DNA from: Kribbella qitaiheensis
GTDB lineage: Bacteria > Actinomycetota > Actinomycetes > Propionibacteriales > Kribbellaceae
Reading direction: 5' to 3'
DNA length: 64,000 nt
NCBI RefSeq assembly: GCF_014217565.1
Contig: NZ_CP043661.1
Location: forward strand, 3,100,001-3,164,000
A program made the translations under genes and the position numbers. Shown piece by piece: positions 62,774 to 64,000 of the stretch. The first letter of the stretch is position 1. Each line of letters starts with the position of its first letter. The notes under the pieces were generated by a model. It made no database searches and was not told the origin of the DNA. It saw only the letters and a list, made by a program, of their open reading frames with translations.

Positions 62774-63035
62774 ATGCGTCGAGCCGTAGCGATCTCCGTA
62801 CTGTTCCTGCTGACCGCTGGTTGCGCTGATCCGGGCCGGCGTCCCAAAGTCCTGGAAGGTCGGCGACAGGACGGGCGGCGCCGGCTACGGCACCCGCAAC
62901 GACATCGCCGTCGTCTGGCCGCCCGGCCGTGCCCCCATCGTCCTGGCGATCATGTCCAGCCGCTCGACCGTCGACGCGAAGTACGACGACGCCCTGATCG
63001 CCGCCGCCGCCGAGCTGGTGGTCCCGCAACTCTGA
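62774..63035 (+). pseudogene. Class A beta-lactamase remnant (signal peptide joined to C-terminus)
   Basis: An ATG opens a lipoprotein signal ([20 protein letters not shown]). About 20 codons on, in another frame, stands the C-terminal end of a class A beta-lactamase: [35 protein letters not shown] and [21 protein letters not shown] is the KTG-box position. The SxxK, SDN and Glu166 regions are absent, so an internal deletion of about 200 codons has occurred. Confidence 0.75.
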
Positions 63036-63360
63036 TTCCGGTCACGGCGCGGGAATTCCGTTGCCGGGGGCAGCGTTGAGCTCTACCGTGATGACTATGT
63101 TCCGCGTGGATTCCGCTGCGTTCCTGTCAGGCCTATGCCTGCCAGGCGCTGCCGCGTGGGCATCAGAAGATCTGTTCACCGGCGCGCGAAGCCGACCCTC
63201 CTCCTGCTGAAGCAGGACCCGCGGAGGAGGGTGGCACGGCAAACCGGCCCCCTTCCACCGCAGTAAATACTGTGACCGCAGTACGAAACTGCTGTGTCGA
63301 AGGTGCGTGCCGGGGGTCCTGGCTCTGACTAATCTTCTGACCAGCAAGGGAAAACGCATC
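63036..63360. other. Leader and promoter region of the tuf gene
   Basis: About 325 bp without a gene. It holds the hairpin 63195-63232. The ATG at 63361 is preceded by agcaagggaaaacgcatc, in which aaggga may serve as ribosome-binding site. Confidence 0.5.
63195..63232 (+). promoter_or_regulatory. Strong hairpin in the tuf leader
   Basis: accctcctcc and ggaggagggt form a perfect 10-bp stem around an 18-base loop that can itself pair (tgctgaagca). It is about 130 bp before the tuf start. It may be an attenuator, an mRNA-stabilising leader or the terminator of the beta-lactamase remnant. Confidence 0.5.
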
Positions 63361-64000
63361 ATGGCCAAGAGCCAGTTCGTGCGGACCAAGCCGCACCTCA
63401 ACATCGGAACCATGGGCCACGTGGACCATGGCAAGACCACGCTGACCGCCGCGATCACCAAGGTGCTCGCCGAGCGCGACCCGGGCGTCAACCGCTTCGT
63501 CGCGTTCGACGGGATCGACCGGGCGCCGGAGGAGGTCCAGCGCGGGATCACCATCAACATCTCGCACGTCGAGTACGAGACCGCCAACCGGCACTACGCG
63601 CACGTCGACATGCCCGGGCACGCCGACTACGTGAAGAACATGATCACCGGCGCCGCCCAGGTGGACGCCGCGATCCTGGTCGTGTCGGCGCAGGACGGCG
63701 CCATGCCGCAGACCCGTGAGCACGTGCTGCTCGCGCAACGCGTCGGAGTGCCGTACCTGGTGGTCGCGCTGAACAAGGCGGACGCCGTCGACGACCCCGA
63801 ACTGCTCGACCTGGTCGAGCTGGAGGTCCGGGAGTTGCTGTCGGAGTACGGCTTCCCGGGTGACGAGGTGCCGGTGATCCGCGTTTCCGGCCTGCGCGCG
63901 CTCGAGGGCGACCCCGAGTGGAGCAAGGCGATCGTCGAGTTGCTGGACGCGGTCGACGAGTACGTGCCGGTGCCGCCGCGTGAGCTGGGCGAGCCGTTCC
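63361..64000 (+). CDS. tuf: Elongation factor Tu (stand-alone copy), N-terminal part, cut by window edge
   Basis: 213 residues visible. G1 [11 protein letters not shown] (19-29), G2 [10 protein letters not shown]3 [13 protein letters not shown]4 NKADAV. The usual DCPGH/DAPGH is DMPGH, and the beginning [20 protein letters not shown] departs from the normal actinobacterial tuf1 form. No fusA, rpsG or rpsL lies upstream, so this is not the str operon copy; it resembles the second, divergent tuf of streptomycetes (tuf3-like), a role I infer only. EF-Tu delivers aminoacyl-tRNA to the ribosome. Confidence 0.93.
   Translation, partial: MAKSQFVRTKPHLNIGTMGHVDHGKTTLTAAITKVLAERDPGVNRFVAFDGIDRAPEEVQRGITINISHVEYETANRHYAHVDMPGHADYVKNMITGAAQVDAAILVVSAQDGAMPQTREHVLLAQRVGVPYLVVALNKADAVDDPELLDLVELEVRELLSEYGFPGDEVPVIRVSGLRALEGDPEWSKAIVELLDAVDEYVPVPPRELGEPF

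Overview
The window is a high-GC actinobacterial chromosome segment. Codons and intergenic sequence favour GTAC/CGTACG, and the gene sets are typical of Actinomycetota: DUF2530/DUF3027/cold-shock, an XPB helicase with its Helicase_C_3 partner, a TetR-R2lox pair, many MFS pumps with divergent regulators, and a second EF-Tu gene. I would guess Kribbella or a close relative (order Propionibacteriales). That is an inference from style, not a database match.

Layout. 1-9.2 kb: the start of an S9 peptidase (cut by the window edge), an NCS2 purine permease, DUF2530 and DUF3027 proteins, an MFS protein with disordered tails, a divergent TetR/DHA2 pump pair and a cold-shock protein. 9.4-19.6 kb: a HAD-LarE fusion, a 20-bp minisatellite, TetR-R2lox, an HxlR/MFS pair sharing a palindrome, an acyl-CoA synthetase, a SIMPL protein, an NRAMP transporter, a phosphoesterase and DUF427. 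19.6-28.8 kb: hydrolase, GNAT, the Helicase_C_3 protein and XPB helicase separated by an ArsR/SRPBCC pair, a 534-bp MITE-like element with terminal inverted repeats and a CTAG duplication, dispersed palindromic repeats and a RibD/DHFR-like reductase. 28.9-35.2 kb: a probable sialic-acid locus with FadR-type regulator, DapA/NanA-family lyase (one-base frameshift), a sialidase without signal peptide and a three-gene sugar ABC transporter, with a palindrome between the divergent arms.

36.9-51.8 kb: a HelD-like RNA-polymerase-associated helicase is split by a 12,843-bp integrative element. The two halves rejoin in frame exactly at the lysine codon of the Walker A motif (AAG at 37571-37573 and 50414-50416), so both element ends and the crossover can be read at base level. 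The element carries a large serine integrase, a TraB/FtsK-type DNA translocase, a GntR regulator, small transfer-associated genes and AT-richer cargo: an XRE-NB-ARC-TPR STAND protein in tandem with an S66 (MccF-like) carboxypeptidase, two stand-alone paralogues resembling the catalytic domain of serine resolvases, and a DUF2971 protein. This element is the best candidate for an undescribed system.

51.9-64 kb: a methyltransferase, two paralogous TPM-like secreted or membrane proteins with a shared Cys-rich module, a frameshifted MFS with divergent ArsR, two paralogous HD-domain/transmembrane/PQQ-propeller proteins (one with HD residues lost, one intact but frameshifted), a Gfo/Idh/MocA oxidoreductase, a beta-lactamase remnant and the start of a stand-alone tuf gene.

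Caution: four genes each look disrupted by one extra G or C in a short run. Before any biology is built on them, these should be checked against raw reads.
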